Both the position numbers and the translations under genes were made by a program. Positions 54,824 through 63,711 of a DNA stretch of 64,000 bases are shown piece by piece. The notes under the pieces are model-generated. The model was not told where the DNA came from. It did not search any database and worked only from the letters and a program-made list of their open reading frames with translations. Origin of the DNA: Plesiomonas sp051652165 (lineage in GTDB: Bacteria; Pseudomonadota; Gammaproteobacteria; Enterobacterales; CAMTGL01); assembly GCF_051652165.1 (NCBI RefSeq), contig NZ_JBOFTR010000015.1:1-64000 (forward strand). The letters run 5' to 3'. Every line of letters begins with the position of its first letter. Within the stretch, counting starts at the first letter, position 1.

Positions 54824-55013
54824 GACTCTCTCTCATTGCATCTGCATAGCACGTCATTTGTTGTTCAAAAAACAACCGCTTTATCTTACCGCATGCAATC
54901 TGCATTACAGAGCAAAAAGCATTTAACCTGTGGCTTACACTCTACGGTTAGCTCTCTTTTCTCACATCAAAACCTGTATAAAAATGACATTAAAAATAGG
55001 GTAAAATGGTGTT

Positions 55014-55694
55014 ATGAATGATTGTAATTTCTCTATCCCACACTCACGCCAAGCTTTATGGCAACGTGCGCTTCAATTAGCGGGTTATCGCTTAGGCGAG
55101 CTCGCGGCAGTTTGTGGCCAGCAGGTGCCGCCGAATTTAACACGCGATAAAGGTTGGGTTGGTATGCTAATTGAGCACTATTTAGGTGCGTGTGCAGGCA
55201 GTAAACCTGAACAAGATTTTCCTCATTTAGGCGTTGAATTAAAGACTATTCCTATCGATCGGCAGGGAAAACCCTTAGAAACAACCTTTGTGAGCGTCGC
55301 CCCACTCACCGGTACGTGCGGGGTGAGTTGGGAAACGAGCCATGTGAAGCATAAATTACAGTGTGTATTGTGGTTGCCGATTGAAGGTGAACGCATGATC
55401 CCATTGGCTGAACGGCGTATTGGTACGCCTCTATTATGGACTCCCTCAAAAGAGGAGGAGACGCAGCTACGCCGCGACTGGGAAGAGTTAATGGATTTAA
55501 TTGTGCTTGGGGAAGTGGAAAATATTACTGCGCGCCACGGTGAAGTGTTACAACTACGCCCAAAAGCCAGCAATAGCCGCGCATTAACCGATGCCATTGG
55601 GCGTGATGGCCAGCTTATCAAAACACTACCACGCGGGTTTTATCTTAAAAAAGCCTTTACTGCCGCAATTTTAGCTAAACACTTCAATCTATAA
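55014..55694 (+). CDS. mutH: DNA mismatch repair endonuclease MutH
   Basis: A 226-residue Sau3AI-like endonuclease that nicks the unmethylated strand at hemimethylated GATC sites when activated by MutL. The metal-binding D-x-n-E-x-K motif is D68, E75 and K77 in DFPHLGVELKT, matching D70, E77 and K79 of E. coli. Length is close to E. coli MutH (229). No strong ribosome binding site is visible. It is next to ygdQ as in E. coli, and its upstream region is packed with its own recognition sequence. Confidence 0.95.
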   Translation: MNDCNFSIPHSRQALWQRALQLAGYRLGELAAVCGQQVPPNLTRDKGWVGMLIEHYLGACAGSKPEQDFPHLGVELKTIPIDRQGKPLETTFVSVAPLTGTCGVSWETSHVKHKLQCVLWLPIEGERMIPLAERRIGTPLLWTPSKEEETQLRRDWEELMDLIVLGEVENITARHGEVLQLRPKASNSRALTDAIGRDGQLIKTLPRGFYLKKAFTAAILAKHFNL

Positions 55695-55784
55695 TACATT
55701 TTCGATTTGTAACACCTAATGAAAAATCGCTATCAACAGGTTATGATTTCAGGTTATTCCCGTACAGTTTAGGTGTTAGTTTTC

Positions 55785-56531
55785 ATGGAACTACTTGTTG
55801 ATCCAAATGCGTGGATTGCGCTGTTAACACTCACAGCACTCGAAATTGTGTTAGGCATTGATAACATTATCTTTTTGAGTATTTTAGTTGGCCGATTACC
55901 TGAGCATCAACGGCAAAAAGGGCGCATTTTGGGCTTAGGGCTTGCTATGGGCACCCGGATTTTGCTATTGATTTCATTAACGTGGCTGATGCGCCTAACC
56001 GAACCGATGTTTACAGTGGCTACACATGCTGTATCAGGTCGAGATTTGATTTTGTTCTTTGGTGGTCTGTTTTTAATCGCTAAAAGTACTCATGAGATCC
56101 ACGAAAGTTTACAACAACATCACAATGATGATCAGGTTGTTAATGCCACCCGAACAAGTGGCCACTTTTTGCTGACTTTAGTGCAGATTGCTATTTTAGA
56201 TATTGTATTTTCATTAGATTCTGTCATCACGGCAGTTGGGTTAGTCAGTGATCTGCCAATTATGATATTGGCCATTATCATTGCGGTGTTAATTATGATG
56301 TTAGCAGCCAAAAGCATTGGTGATTTTGTCGATAACAACCCGACAATCAAGATGTTAGCATTAGCTTTTCTGATTTTAGTCGGTTTTACCTTGTTAGGTG
56401 AGAGTGTTGATATACATATTCCGAAAGGCTATATCTATTTTGCGATGGGCTTTTCTTTTGGTGTCGAGATGCTCAATATTCGTTTACAACGGGGTAAATC
56501 GATAAAACTAAACAAAAATATTCCCGATTAA
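55785..56531 (+). CDS. ygdQ: TerC-family membrane protein YgdQ
   Basis: A 248-residue integral membrane protein of the TerC family with about seven helices. Hallmarks are ALEIVLGIDNIIFLSIL near the N terminus and ILDIVFSLDSVITAVGLV in the second half, each holding a conserved Asp. The closest relative is E. coli YgdQ, also adjacent to mutH. Some TerC proteins export Mn2+ or metallate secreted proteins; the role of YgdQ is not established. The ATG at 55785 is chosen over a GTG four codons upstream. Confidence 0.9.
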   Translation: MELLVDPNAWIALLTLTALEIVLGIDNIIFLSILVGRLPEHQRQKGRILGLGLAMGTRILLLISLTWLMRLTEPMFTVATHAVSGRDLILFFGGLFLIAKSTHEIHESLQQHHNDDQVVNATRTSGHFLLTLVQIAILDIVFSLDSVITAVGLVSDLPIMILAIIIAVLIMMLAAKSIGDFVDNNPTIKMLALAFLILVGFTLLGESVDIHIPKGYIYFAMGFSFGVEMLNIRLQRGKSIKLNKNIPD

Positions 56532-56685
56532 TAAACCTAAACAACGCAGTAAATTTTGATGTTTGCTGCGTTTCCCTTTTATCGTTTCTTTTACAGTTTG
56601 CGCTGTACCCATACCTTTTTATTACATCGCTAAACAAACCTAACTGATATATGGGTTTTGAGTGTAACGAAGGAAGATTATAGGC

Positions 56686-56714
56686 AAAAAAAAACCTGCG
56701 ACTCCGCGCAGGTT
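56686..56714 (-). terminator. terminator of the OmrA-like RNA
   Basis: The stem AACCTGCG / CGCAGGTT is followed by nine Ts on the minus strand. Confidence 0.8.
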
Positions 56715-56780
56715 GGTGCAAATAGGGCTATCATAAGCCCTTAAAATGTTTCTTACAGTTAGAATAACGAATGCCTAAGG
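56686..56780 (-). ncRNA. OmrA/OmrB-like small RNA
   Basis: The minus strand contains GCACCAACCTGCGCGGA, identical to the 3' part of E. coli OmrA, followed by GTCGCAGGT and nine Ts. At the other end CCTTAGGCATTCGTT resembles the OmrA seed region CAGAGGTATTGATT. The span of about 95 bases fits OmrA (88). E. coli omrA/omrB lie a few genes after mutH-ygdQ, matching this position. They are OmpR-activated RNAs that repress outer-membrane proteins. The exact 5' end and the promoter are not clear. Confidence 0.65.
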
Positions 56781-57230
56781 TTGACTCCAGCACTGATTGG
56801 CAACAAACCGGTTCAAAACGTAAAAAAGATTTTCAATTAGAATATACGCTAACATAGCGATAAATAGCCGCTTATTTTAGTACAACATCGTTTTGAGACA
56901 ATATAGTTTTAAAACAACATAAGCGATATCGTGCAGTAATAAATAGAACCAACCCATAAAAAGTATGGCCGATAAATAATGCTAATAAAACCTGCAAAGG
57001 TATAAAAACGATATTAATGAGATATTCAACAATATTGCGTAAAAATACACATGTGTTTTTTATAACCTGTTATACCACACCGATAAATACGTTAAGTTAT
57101 GTTTATGCTGTTCTATTTTAAAATAAGAACTCACGCTTTAAAATCAAGCGTGATCCCTAAGTGTTTACCAACATTAAATTAACACTGTAATTCAATACCA
57201 CCACATGTAATGTTAATTGTATTTGATTAT
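56781..57230. other. AT-rich gene-free stretch
   Basis: No gene is seen. A hairpin CACGCTT / AAGCGTG (57132-57152), followed on the minus strand by a T-rich tail, may end the lipoprotein operon. The promoter of the OmrA-like RNA should lie just above 56780. Confidence 0.5.
57124..57152 (-). terminator. candidate terminator of the NlpC/DUF1460 operon
   Basis: The stem CACGCTT / AAGCGTG with a seven-base loop lies about 80 bases after the stop and runs into TTCTTATTTT on the minus strand. Confidence 0.5.
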
Positions 57231-58694
57231 TTATTCAAAAAACCCCAACTTAAATTGTACGCGATCGGCTAATGATACTAATTTCGGGTTCTCAGGGTAA
57301 GCAGACAGGAGTGGGAAAAAGACTGTGCCTCCGACAATACTTCGGCTACTTGAATCACTTGGACGCAAGCCCCAAAGGTTCTGATATGTCATAGGGGTAT
57401 CTTGCCCATGTATGACACTGTTTCCGATATATAGCATAATATGCCCAGGAATATAGATAAGGGTCGTAAACGGTTTACCATGCTCTTTGAGATAATCAAT
57501 CCGCTCATCAATACTCTTTTGACTCAGATCAACCACTCTTGTTGCTGCCTGTATTTGATCACCGGAAAATCTTGGCAAGAAAATACCAAATGGCATAAAT
57601 AAACTGCGCAGTTCAGCAGAGCAATCATTATAAAAGTTATAATTCCCCCAGCCATAGGTTCTGCCACTCATTGATTTCATCAGTATGGCAATGTTCCTCG
57701 GTGTCATCTCCCATGGCATTGCCGCAAATTCATCATCTTTAAGTGTTACCCAACGAATTTGTGCAGCACCATTCACATTGCGGACCGGTACAGCCACTAA
57801 AAAATGGTCTGATTGTTGCGTTTTAAAGGGAAGGATCGTACCGGGACGAGCGGTAAAATAGTATTGATCCCCCTCATAAACAGAGACCGGCTCTTTAATA
57901 AATGCGCCCATCTGTTTTTGTGCCAAAGAGACCCATTCATTGATAAATGCTTGCTCAACATACGCAAGATCTTCACTGTGTACCCACCCTGTGACCGACG
58001 GTGATATGACATATTTCCAGCGTTTATCATTGCTTTGAGCTAATACGTAGGCGGGTGCTCCCGCACGAATAGAGGACATCTGTAAAGTATCAAAAGGGTA
58101 TCCTTGCCCAGCCTTACGCGGATCATCATATGCAGGATCATCGGTTGGCAATACTCTGACTAAGGTCTCTCTTATGGCTATTTCTCGTGCAGCAGGAAGA
58201 TAATGAGCCTGCATTGTTGTTTGAGCATTATTCCTTACCTCCTCTTTCCAGCGATCTGGATTCATTTTAAAATTACTACCCCACGAGAGGCTTTGACGAG
58301 CAAGAAGTTGATTGATCGTTGCATCTCTTTTTTTCTCAGCTCCACCATGTAATACCGACGTAATATACGAGGCGTTCCAAGGTGATTGTTCATCTTTCCC
58401 TAGACCAAAATAGTGCGACTTTAACACCGCAAAATACCGTTGCTGAGTTGCAGCATCAAGAACAGGGGTTTGCACATCACTTGAATCAGGCGGTAGCCAC
58501 TGCTCAACAGACTGTGGGTAGTTGGCCATAGGAAAGAGGTTTTTTGTCGGGTCAATATAGTCTGTAGCCGAATGCCCAGCACCAACCATATTATCAGCAT
58601 CTACCCGCTGTTTTTCCAGATGACAAGCCGATAGCCACAGAGGAAAAAACAGACACAAAAGTTTTGTTATGGATAATTGTGTATTTGTTTTCAT
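57231..58694 (-). CDS. SH3-domain NlpC/P60 cysteine hydrolase, predicted lipoprotein
   Basis: A 487-residue predicted lipoprotein: the signal peptide ends in the lipobox LSAC, with Cys24 as lipidation site. The middle (about 205-325) resembles the paired SH3b domains of large NlpC/P60 enzymes. The C-terminal NlpC/P60 domain has Cys358 (NDCSAELRSLF) and His418 (PGHIMLYIG), with His429 (VIHGQD) as likely third residue. Such proteins cut the gamma-D-Glu/diaminopimelate bond in peptidoglycan stem peptides. The substrate is inferred. The ATG at 58694 has GGAGAG upstream and follows the DUF1460 stop by one base; the frame is open further, but only this start gives a signal peptide. Confidence 0.85.
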   Translation of the reverse strand: MKTNTQLSITKLLCLFFPLWLSACHLEKQRVDADNMVGAGHSATDYIDPTKNLFPMANYPQSVEQWLPPDSSDVQTPVLDAATQQRYFAVLKSHYFGLGKDEQSPWNASYITSVLHGGAEKKRDATINQLLARQSLSWGSNFKMNPDRWKEEVRNNAQTTMQAHYLPAAREIAIRETLVRVLPTDDPAYDDPRKAGQGYPFDTLQMSSIRAGAPAYVLAQSNDKRWKYVISPSVTGWVHSEDLAYVEQAFINEWVSLAQKQMGAFIKEPVSVYEGDQYYFTARPGTILPFKTQQSDHFLVAVPVRNVNGAAQIRWVTLKDDEFAAMPWEMTPRNIAILMKSMSGRTYGWGNYNFYNDCSAELRSLFMPFGIFLPRFSGDQIQAATRVVDLSQKSIDERIDYLKEHGKPFTTLIYIPGHIMLYIGNSVIHGQDTPMTYQNLWGLRPSDSSSRSIVGGTVFFPLLSAYPENPKLVSLADRVQFKLGFFE

Positions 58695-58695
58695 A

Positions 58696-59568
58696 TTAAC
58701 TCTCCGCTCTGACAGATCGAAGAACAACAATTCCGGGTTTTGCATGCATGTACGCCATGAAGGGTGAGTCAACCACTTTTCTATTCACTTCTAATGAAGA
58801 GGCATTTCTGAACCAAACCTCACCATCATGCCGAACAACAATCCCCACATGGGAAACATCTAACCCCTCAGCAGGAGAGTACACACCGACATAATCGCCG
58901 GTTTTCAGATTATTCAAGACCTGATCATCAATAGCTTTTGCAGGAATGTAGTTGATATTGCGTGCAGTAACACCTAAACCGGGTAGATACTCTGTGCCAT
59001 CAGGTTTTCGATTTAACCACTTCTCTACGGTGATGTGTTTTTTGCTAATCTCTAACGTGACATCACGCGCATTGGGCTTTTGAGTTGCAAACCAATCAGA
59101 AAAAAAGTGCCGGCGCGTTGAATAACTAACTTCACCATTAACATAGCGCACATCAATAAGATGACGTAGAAAACTGCTCGCATCATGGCTTCGGCTCAAC
59201 GACTCGACATTATCTATCAAAGTAAAACAGTCGACATGATCTATATCGGTGACAAAAATCTCTGGAGTATCAGGCCCGCCAATCATGGTATCAGGTACAT
59301 AAGATGTACCGACAAAATCTGACGATACTTGCTCAACAACCTTACCATGCCCCTCGTGTATATACGGTTGAACATCAGATTGGATAATGTGGTCTATTTT
59401 CCTAAGAGTCGTCCTATCTATCGCATCCAGATATGCTGTTATATCAACCTGTTGTATGATATTTTCAGCCGGATGATGTGGCTGTAGAGATACGTGCTGC
59501 GCTATTTGATGGGTAACTGTTGTATAAGAAGAAACTGTCTGTATTTTCTGTTCCACTATATGATCCAT
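58696..59568 (-). CDS. DUF1460-family cysteine hydrolase
   Basis: A 290-residue protein of the DUF1460 family, NlpC/P60-like amidases or peptidases. Motifs are FVGTSYVPDT near residue 86, Cys114 in HVDCFTLIDN, YSTRRHFFSDW at 149-159 and His240 in DVSHVGIVV, with Asn255 (FRNASS) as probable third polar residue. The ATG at 59568 has AAGGAAG six bases upstream. Most relatives I know of are exported, but this one starts with about 80 polar residues and no signal peptide. It is first in a two-gene operon with the lipoprotein hydrolase. Function is inferred from fold only. Confidence 0.75.
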   Translation of the reverse strand: MDHIVEQKIQTVSSYTTVTHQIAQHVSLQPHHPAENIIQQVDITAYLDAIDRTTLRKIDHIIQSDVQPYIHEGHGKVVEQVSSDFVGTSYVPDTMIGGPDTPEIFVTDIDHVDCFTLIDNVESLSRSHDASSFLRHLIDVRYVNGEVSYSTRRHFFSDWFATQKPNARDVTLEISKKHITVEKWLNRKPDGTEYLPGLGVTARNINYIPAKAIDDQVLNNLKTGDYVGVYSPAEGLDVSHVGIVVRHDGEVWFRNASSLEVNRKVVDSPFMAYMHAKPGIVVLRSVRAES

Positions 59569-59694
59569 AACCACTTCCTTGGGAATACACATCTCTGTCT
59601 CTTCCTACACTCACTGGAAATGATTTTTTTAGCGATCAAAAGCGGTTGATGGTTTACTGTTCGTTGAGGATAGTCAGACTGAAATGTTAAGAAT

Positions 59695-59710
59695 CATGAT
59701 ACATATCACA
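59695..59710 (-). promoter_or_regulatory. CRP-like site upstream of the DUF1460 gene
   Basis: On the minus strand TGTGATATGTATCATG fits TGTGA-N6-TCACA with two mismatches, 127 bases before the start codon. Confidence 0.3.
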
Positions 59711-60660
59711 ATAATTTAACCTAGGTAAATATCCGCAACAAATAAACGAAATGTTTTGATTTAAACAGTCACGTTATGCCGTACAACAGATAATGTTCGA
59801 TATGAAGCAAAGCGGCAGAAAATAAACAAAGATTGAATCATCCCTGTACGGTACAACCTGTTTATATAAGCAATGCCATGAACAGTTTATTCAATCAGCA
59901 TAAAAACAATACGTCTTATTTTTTTCATTCAAGATAGACGCTTTACTCACGCGTAAACCTTTCAACATATCTGCATAATAATGAACAATATTAAGGCGAT
60001 ATCTCTATCAATACGTTTCGAAATACGACTATATACAACAGAGCGATTAAATTTATGCTCGTAACAATACCCATAAACGTGAGTACAGATAAAAATAGAC
60101 AAACCGTAAAACGAAGAGATGTGCTGCTATTTTTTTATCGCAGCTTACTAAAAAGTAGCGACTATTTTAGCCATTTATTACGGTACTTTTTCAAAAAACA
60201 GGTTCAACCGGTGTGAAATAAAATCACCAAAACACAAGTATACCTATCAGCATAATCAATGGGTATGCATGGCCTTTTGCATAAGACAATATGAAGTATT
60301 TTTGTGCGTTTTTGCATACAAAAAATACGCCTGTAGTCCTATGACTCTGAAGCGTTTATTTTATCTACAGCAGTCATTCGTTACACTTTCTTAGCTTGTT
60401 TGCGTTATCGAGCACAATTTTGTTTATCAAAGACTTAGAGAGCTGTAACTTTATTATACAAATCAACTCACCCTGCCATTACAAATAACAAAACAATACT
60501 GCTAGACTGTAAATAATTTAAACGATACATAACGAATTAGACGCATTGCCACTTTAAAAGGCGATACATTCTAACGAGGTTATTATTGCATTCATTAATT
60601 TAATTACAAAATACACACTAATCGCTTAAATAAAATAATTTGTTGTAATTTTAAGATTGT

Positions 60661-60689
60661 TTGACGTTCTCTCAACGTGATAAATATCT
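60661..60689 (+). promoter_or_regulatory. candidate ureA promoter
   Basis: TTGACG (60661-60666) and ATATCT (60684-60689) are 17 bases apart, about 50 bases before the ureA ATG. The -10 match is weak. Confidence 0.3.
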
Positions 60690-60739
60690 GCGACCATTAG
60701 ACTTTAAGAAGAGGTGTTTAAAATGCTAAGGAGTGTTAA

Positions 60740-61048
60740 ATGCAATTGACACCAAGAGAGTTAGATAAGCTAACGATTTATATGATGGCAGAAGTTGCTG
60801 CCAAACGAAAAGCAAAAGGGTTGAAGCTCAATCACCCTGAAGCTGTTGCTCTGATCAGTGCTAGTGCACTTGAAGGTGCAAGAGAAGGCAAAACATTAGA
60901 AAAGGTCATGGAAGAGTCAAGACACGTTCTCACCATTAATGATGTGATGGATGGTGTGGCTGACATGATTAACTATGTTCAAGTTGAAGGCGTTTTCACT
61001 GATGGAAGTCGTCTGATCACGATTCATGATCCGATTCAGAGAAAGTGA
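60740..61048 (+). CDS. ureA: urease gamma subunit
   Basis: A 102-residue structural subunit of the nickel enzyme urease, which splits urea to ammonia and carbamate. MQLTPRELDKLTIYM, KAKGLKLNHPEAVALI and DGSRLITIHDPI are the family segments. It is closest in pattern to Yersinia and Morganella UreA (100 residues). AAGGAG lies seven bases before the ATG. It is a separate gene, not fused to beta as in Helicobacter. It leads the ureABC unit. Confidence 0.96.
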   Translation: MQLTPRELDKLTIYMMAEVAAKRKAKGLKLNHPEAVALISASALEGAREGKTLEKVMEESRHVLTINDVMDGVADMINYVQVEGVFTDGSRLITIHDPIQRK

Positions 61049-61056
61049 GGGTAAAT

Positions 61057-61479
61057 ATGCCAACTAAAAACAACACTTCGGATGTTGAAGGTGTAGCAGT
61101 CGGTGGATTGATTCTTGCAAAAGATGACATCGAAATTAATAAAGGCTACCCCGTCACTAAGATCAAAATCAGAAATACTGGCGATCGACCAATCCAAGTT
61201 GGATCACACTTTCACTTCTTTGAAGTGAATAAGTGTCTCTCATTTGATCGTAAAGCCTCTTTCGGTAAGCGTTTAAATATTCCAGCAACAACCGCACTGC
61301 GTTTTGAAGCGGGCGATGAGCGTGAAGTAGAGCTCGTGCCATTTCAAGGTAAGCAACGAGTGATTGGCTTTAACAATCTCGTTGATGGCTGGGTAGGTAA
61401 TGAGAGTGACCACACCTACCAACCACGCCTGAAAGAAGCGATGGAAAATATCGCTCGTTTTGAATACGGGAATAAATAA
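61057..61479 (+). CDS. ureB: urease beta subunit
   Basis: A 140-residue structural subunit that packs against UreC. Conserved parts are GGLILAKDDIEIN, VRNTGDRPIQVGSHFHFFE-like IRNTGDRPIQVGSHFHFFE, FGKRLNIPATTALRFEAGD and GFNNLVDGW. The ATG at 61057 has GAGGG five bases upstream, which partly overlaps the ureA stop region. A GTG four codons earlier, overlapping the ureA TGA, is less likely. Its 3' end lies 49 bases before ureC. Confidence 0.95.
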   Translation: MPTKNNTSDVEGVAVGGLILAKDDIEINKGYPVTKIKIRNTGDRPIQVGSHFHFFEVNKCLSFDRKASFGKRLNIPATTALRFEAGDEREVELVPFQGKQRVIGFNNLVDGWVGNESDHTYQPRLKEAMENIARFEYGNK

Positions 61480-61528
61480 TTCAGCCCTTAGCGATCCCGA
61501 TACGACTCTAAGTGTGAAGGTACAAGAC

Positions 61529-63247
61529 ATGTCAAAAATTTCACGGCGAGAGAATGCCGACCTATTTGGCCCAACAAAGGGCGATAAAATCCGACTTGGA
61601 GATACTTGTCTATTAATTGAGATAGAAAAAGATCTGCGTGTCTATGGCGAAGAAGCGGTCTATGGCGGTGGTAAAACACTGCGTGACGGTATGGGTTATG
61701 ACTGTGAGCTGACCAGTGCAGCCGGTGCACCTGACTTAATTATTACTAACGTCACTATCGTTGATGCTATACAAGGTATTGTAAAAGCTGACGTTGGGAT
61801 CAAAGACGGCTATATCTGCGGCATCGGTAAAGCGGGTAACCCGTCTACCATGAATGATGTTACACCAGGATTAGCATTAGGCCCTGCGACTGAGGCCATT
61901 TCCGGTGAACATCTGCTGCTGACTGCAGGCGGTATTGATTCACACGTACACTTTGTTGCACCACAACAAGCTGAACATGCATTGAGTAACGGTATTACCA
62001 CTGTATTTGGTGGTGGCCTTGGCCCAACAGATGGCTCAAACGGTACAACCATTACATCAGGCGTATGGAACATCGAAATGATGATGCGTGCGTTTGATGA
62101 GTGGCCTGTCAATGCCGGTCTGTTAGGTAAAGGAAATAGTTCGGCATTGCCAGCGATTTATGAACAAATCGAAGCAGGTGCAGCAGGATTGAAGATTCAC
62201 GAAGACTGGGGTTGTACTCCAGGAACTATTCGTGCCTCACTAACGGCTGCTGATGAAGAAGATGTTCAGGTCTGTATTCATACCGATACACTAAACGAAG
62301 CAGGTTTTGTTGAAAATACTATTGCTGCGTTTGAAGGCCGTACTATTCATGCTTACCACACTGAAGGGGCTGGCGGTGGTCATGCGCCTGACATTATCCG
62401 TGTGGCAAGTTTGAACAACGTGATCCCAAGCTCAACGAACCCAACGATCCCTTATGGCATCAATTCGCAAGCCGAACTGTTCGACATGACGATGATCTGC
62501 CATAACTTGAGCCCAAAAATTCCAACTGACGTTGCATTTGCTGAGAGCCGTATTCGCTCTGAAACTATTGCGGCTGAAAACGTTCTCCATGATTTGGGTG
62601 CGATTTCAATCCTCTCTAGTGACTCACAAGCAATGGGCCGTATCGGTGAAACTTGGCTTCGTACGCTGCAAGCAGCCGATGTCATGAAGAAACTTCGTGG
62701 TAAATTGCCAGAAGACGATGCAGGCAACGATAACTTCCGTGTGTTGCGTTATGTTGCGAAAGTAACCATCAACCCTGCACTGGCACAAGGTATTAACCAC
62801 ATCGTGGGCAGTGTTGAAGTGGGCAAATTTGCTGACTTAGTTCTGTGGGAGCCTGCATTCTTTGGTGCAAAACCAAAGATGGTGATCAAAGGTGGTTTGA
62901 TCTCTTGGGCATTAATGGGTGATCCAAATGCTTCATTAATTACCCCTCAGCCTATGAACTATCGCCCAATGTTTGGTGCGATGGGTGCAGCTAAACACAA
63001 AACACGTATTACATTTACATCAAACGTTGCGTATAAAAATGGTATACAAGAGCGATATGATCTGAAATCGATCGTAAAACCAGTGTACTCAACGCGTACT
63101 GTGACGAAAAAACATATGATTCGTAACAGTGAAACACCGGTTATTGAAGTTAACCCAGAAACATTTGCAGTTACCGTCAATGGTGAGCACGCAACAGTAG
63201 AGCCTGTTGATACCATTGCACTCAATCAGTTGTACTTCTTTAGCTGA
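61529..63247 (+). CDS. ureC: urease alpha (catalytic) subunit
   Basis: A 572-residue catalytic subunit with the dinickel site. Counting from MSKISRREN, the ligands and active-site residues are H139 and H141, carbamylated K222, H224, H251, H277, C324 and H325 of the mobile flap (MICHNLSP), and D365. Each is offset by exactly five from the Klebsiella enzyme, so all are present. CHN rather than CHH in the flap is the Yersinia-type sequence. The ATG at 61529 gives the family start; the frame is open 23 codons further, into ureB. It is followed by an unusually long 464-base gap. Confidence 0.97.
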   Translation: MSKISRRENADLFGPTKGDKIRLGDTCLLIEIEKDLRVYGEEAVYGGGKTLRDGMGYDCELTSAAGAPDLIITNVTIVDAIQGIVKADVGIKDGYICGIGKAGNPSTMNDVTPGLALGPATEAISGEHLLLTAGGIDSHVHFVAPQQAEHALSNGITTVFGGGLGPTDGSNGTTITSGVWNIEMMMRAFDEWPVNAGLLGKGNSSALPAIYEQIEAGAAGLKIHEDWGCTPGTIRASLTAADEEDVQVCIHTDTLNEAGFVENTIAAFEGRTIHAYHTEGAGGGHAPDIIRVASLNNVIPSSTNPTIPYGINSQAELFDMTMICHNLSPKIPTDVAFAESRIRSETIAAENVLHDLGAISILSSDSQAMGRIGETWLRTLQAADVMKKLRGKLPEDDAGNDNFRVLRYVAKVTINPALAQGINHIVGSVEVGKFADLVLWEPAFFGAKPKMVIKGGLISWALMGDPNASLITPQPMNYRPMFGAMGAAKHKTRITFTSNVAYKNGIQERYDLKSIVKPVYSTRTVTKKHMIRNSETPVIEVNPETFAVTVNGEHATVEPVDTIALNQLYFFS

Positions 63248-63711
63248 TTGAGTCTCAAACGTAGAAATTAAGTGATAACAACCTGAAATGTTATCTTGGT
63301 AGAGGTTTGCAGCAGAGTAGAAATAACGCTCTGTTGCAAACAAGGGAATGGATAGAAATACACACCGTTTCTGCACTCTACCTTCTTAATCGATATCTTT
63401 CGTGTTTTTTTGTGATGACTTATCTATAGGTTCTGTTCACTAATACAGAACAGAACCTATTAGGTTGTGATGCTCTATTTAGTTTAATCGCAGCTCAATA
63501 CGGGCAAGAATAGGTTACACATCGTTTACTTTTTTCTGCATTTTCACGCGTTGCATATAGAACAACTTGTTAAACCAACAACCCCAATTGCGTAATTATT
63601 ATGGTTACGTTTTTGCTTATGAGTATTGCCGTTGGTTTTTTACAATCTATATAGAAATACGATCCACGCTGGCCAATTAAAAAACCGCATAAAGAGAGTG
63701 GGAGATAGAAA
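63248..63711. other. long spacer inside the urease cluster
   Basis: No gene is supported. It contains a perfect 13-base inverted repeat (63426-63460). Its length suggests that ureE has its own promoter. In Yersinia pseudotuberculosis ureABC, ureEF and ureGD are, as I recall, separate transcripts activated by OmpR. Confidence 0.5.
63426..63460. repeat. perfect inverted repeat between ureC and ureE
   Basis: ATAGGTTCTGTTC (63426-63438) is matched exactly by its complement at 63448-63460 around a nine-base loop. A second short palindrome, AACCTA-T-TAGGTT, overlaps its right end. No T-run follows, so it is either a partial terminator, an mRNA-stabilising hairpin or an operator. Confidence 0.75.

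Larger units (their letters stand above)
59569..60739. other. 1.17-kb gene-free stretch between DUF1460 gene and ureA
   Basis: Strongly AT-rich and without a supportable gene on either strand. It must hold the promoters of two divergent operons. Candidate sites are a CRP-like palindrome (59695-59710) and a sigma-70-like promoter before ureA (60661-60689). The length and composition suggest silenced or horizontally acquired DNA, but that is inference. Confidence 0.5.

Noticed and set aside
54349..55021. Three short plus-strand frames (61-66 residues) between rppH and mutH
   Set aside because: They lack ribosome binding sites, are AT-driven in composition and overlap the DnaA-box cluster or the mutH start.
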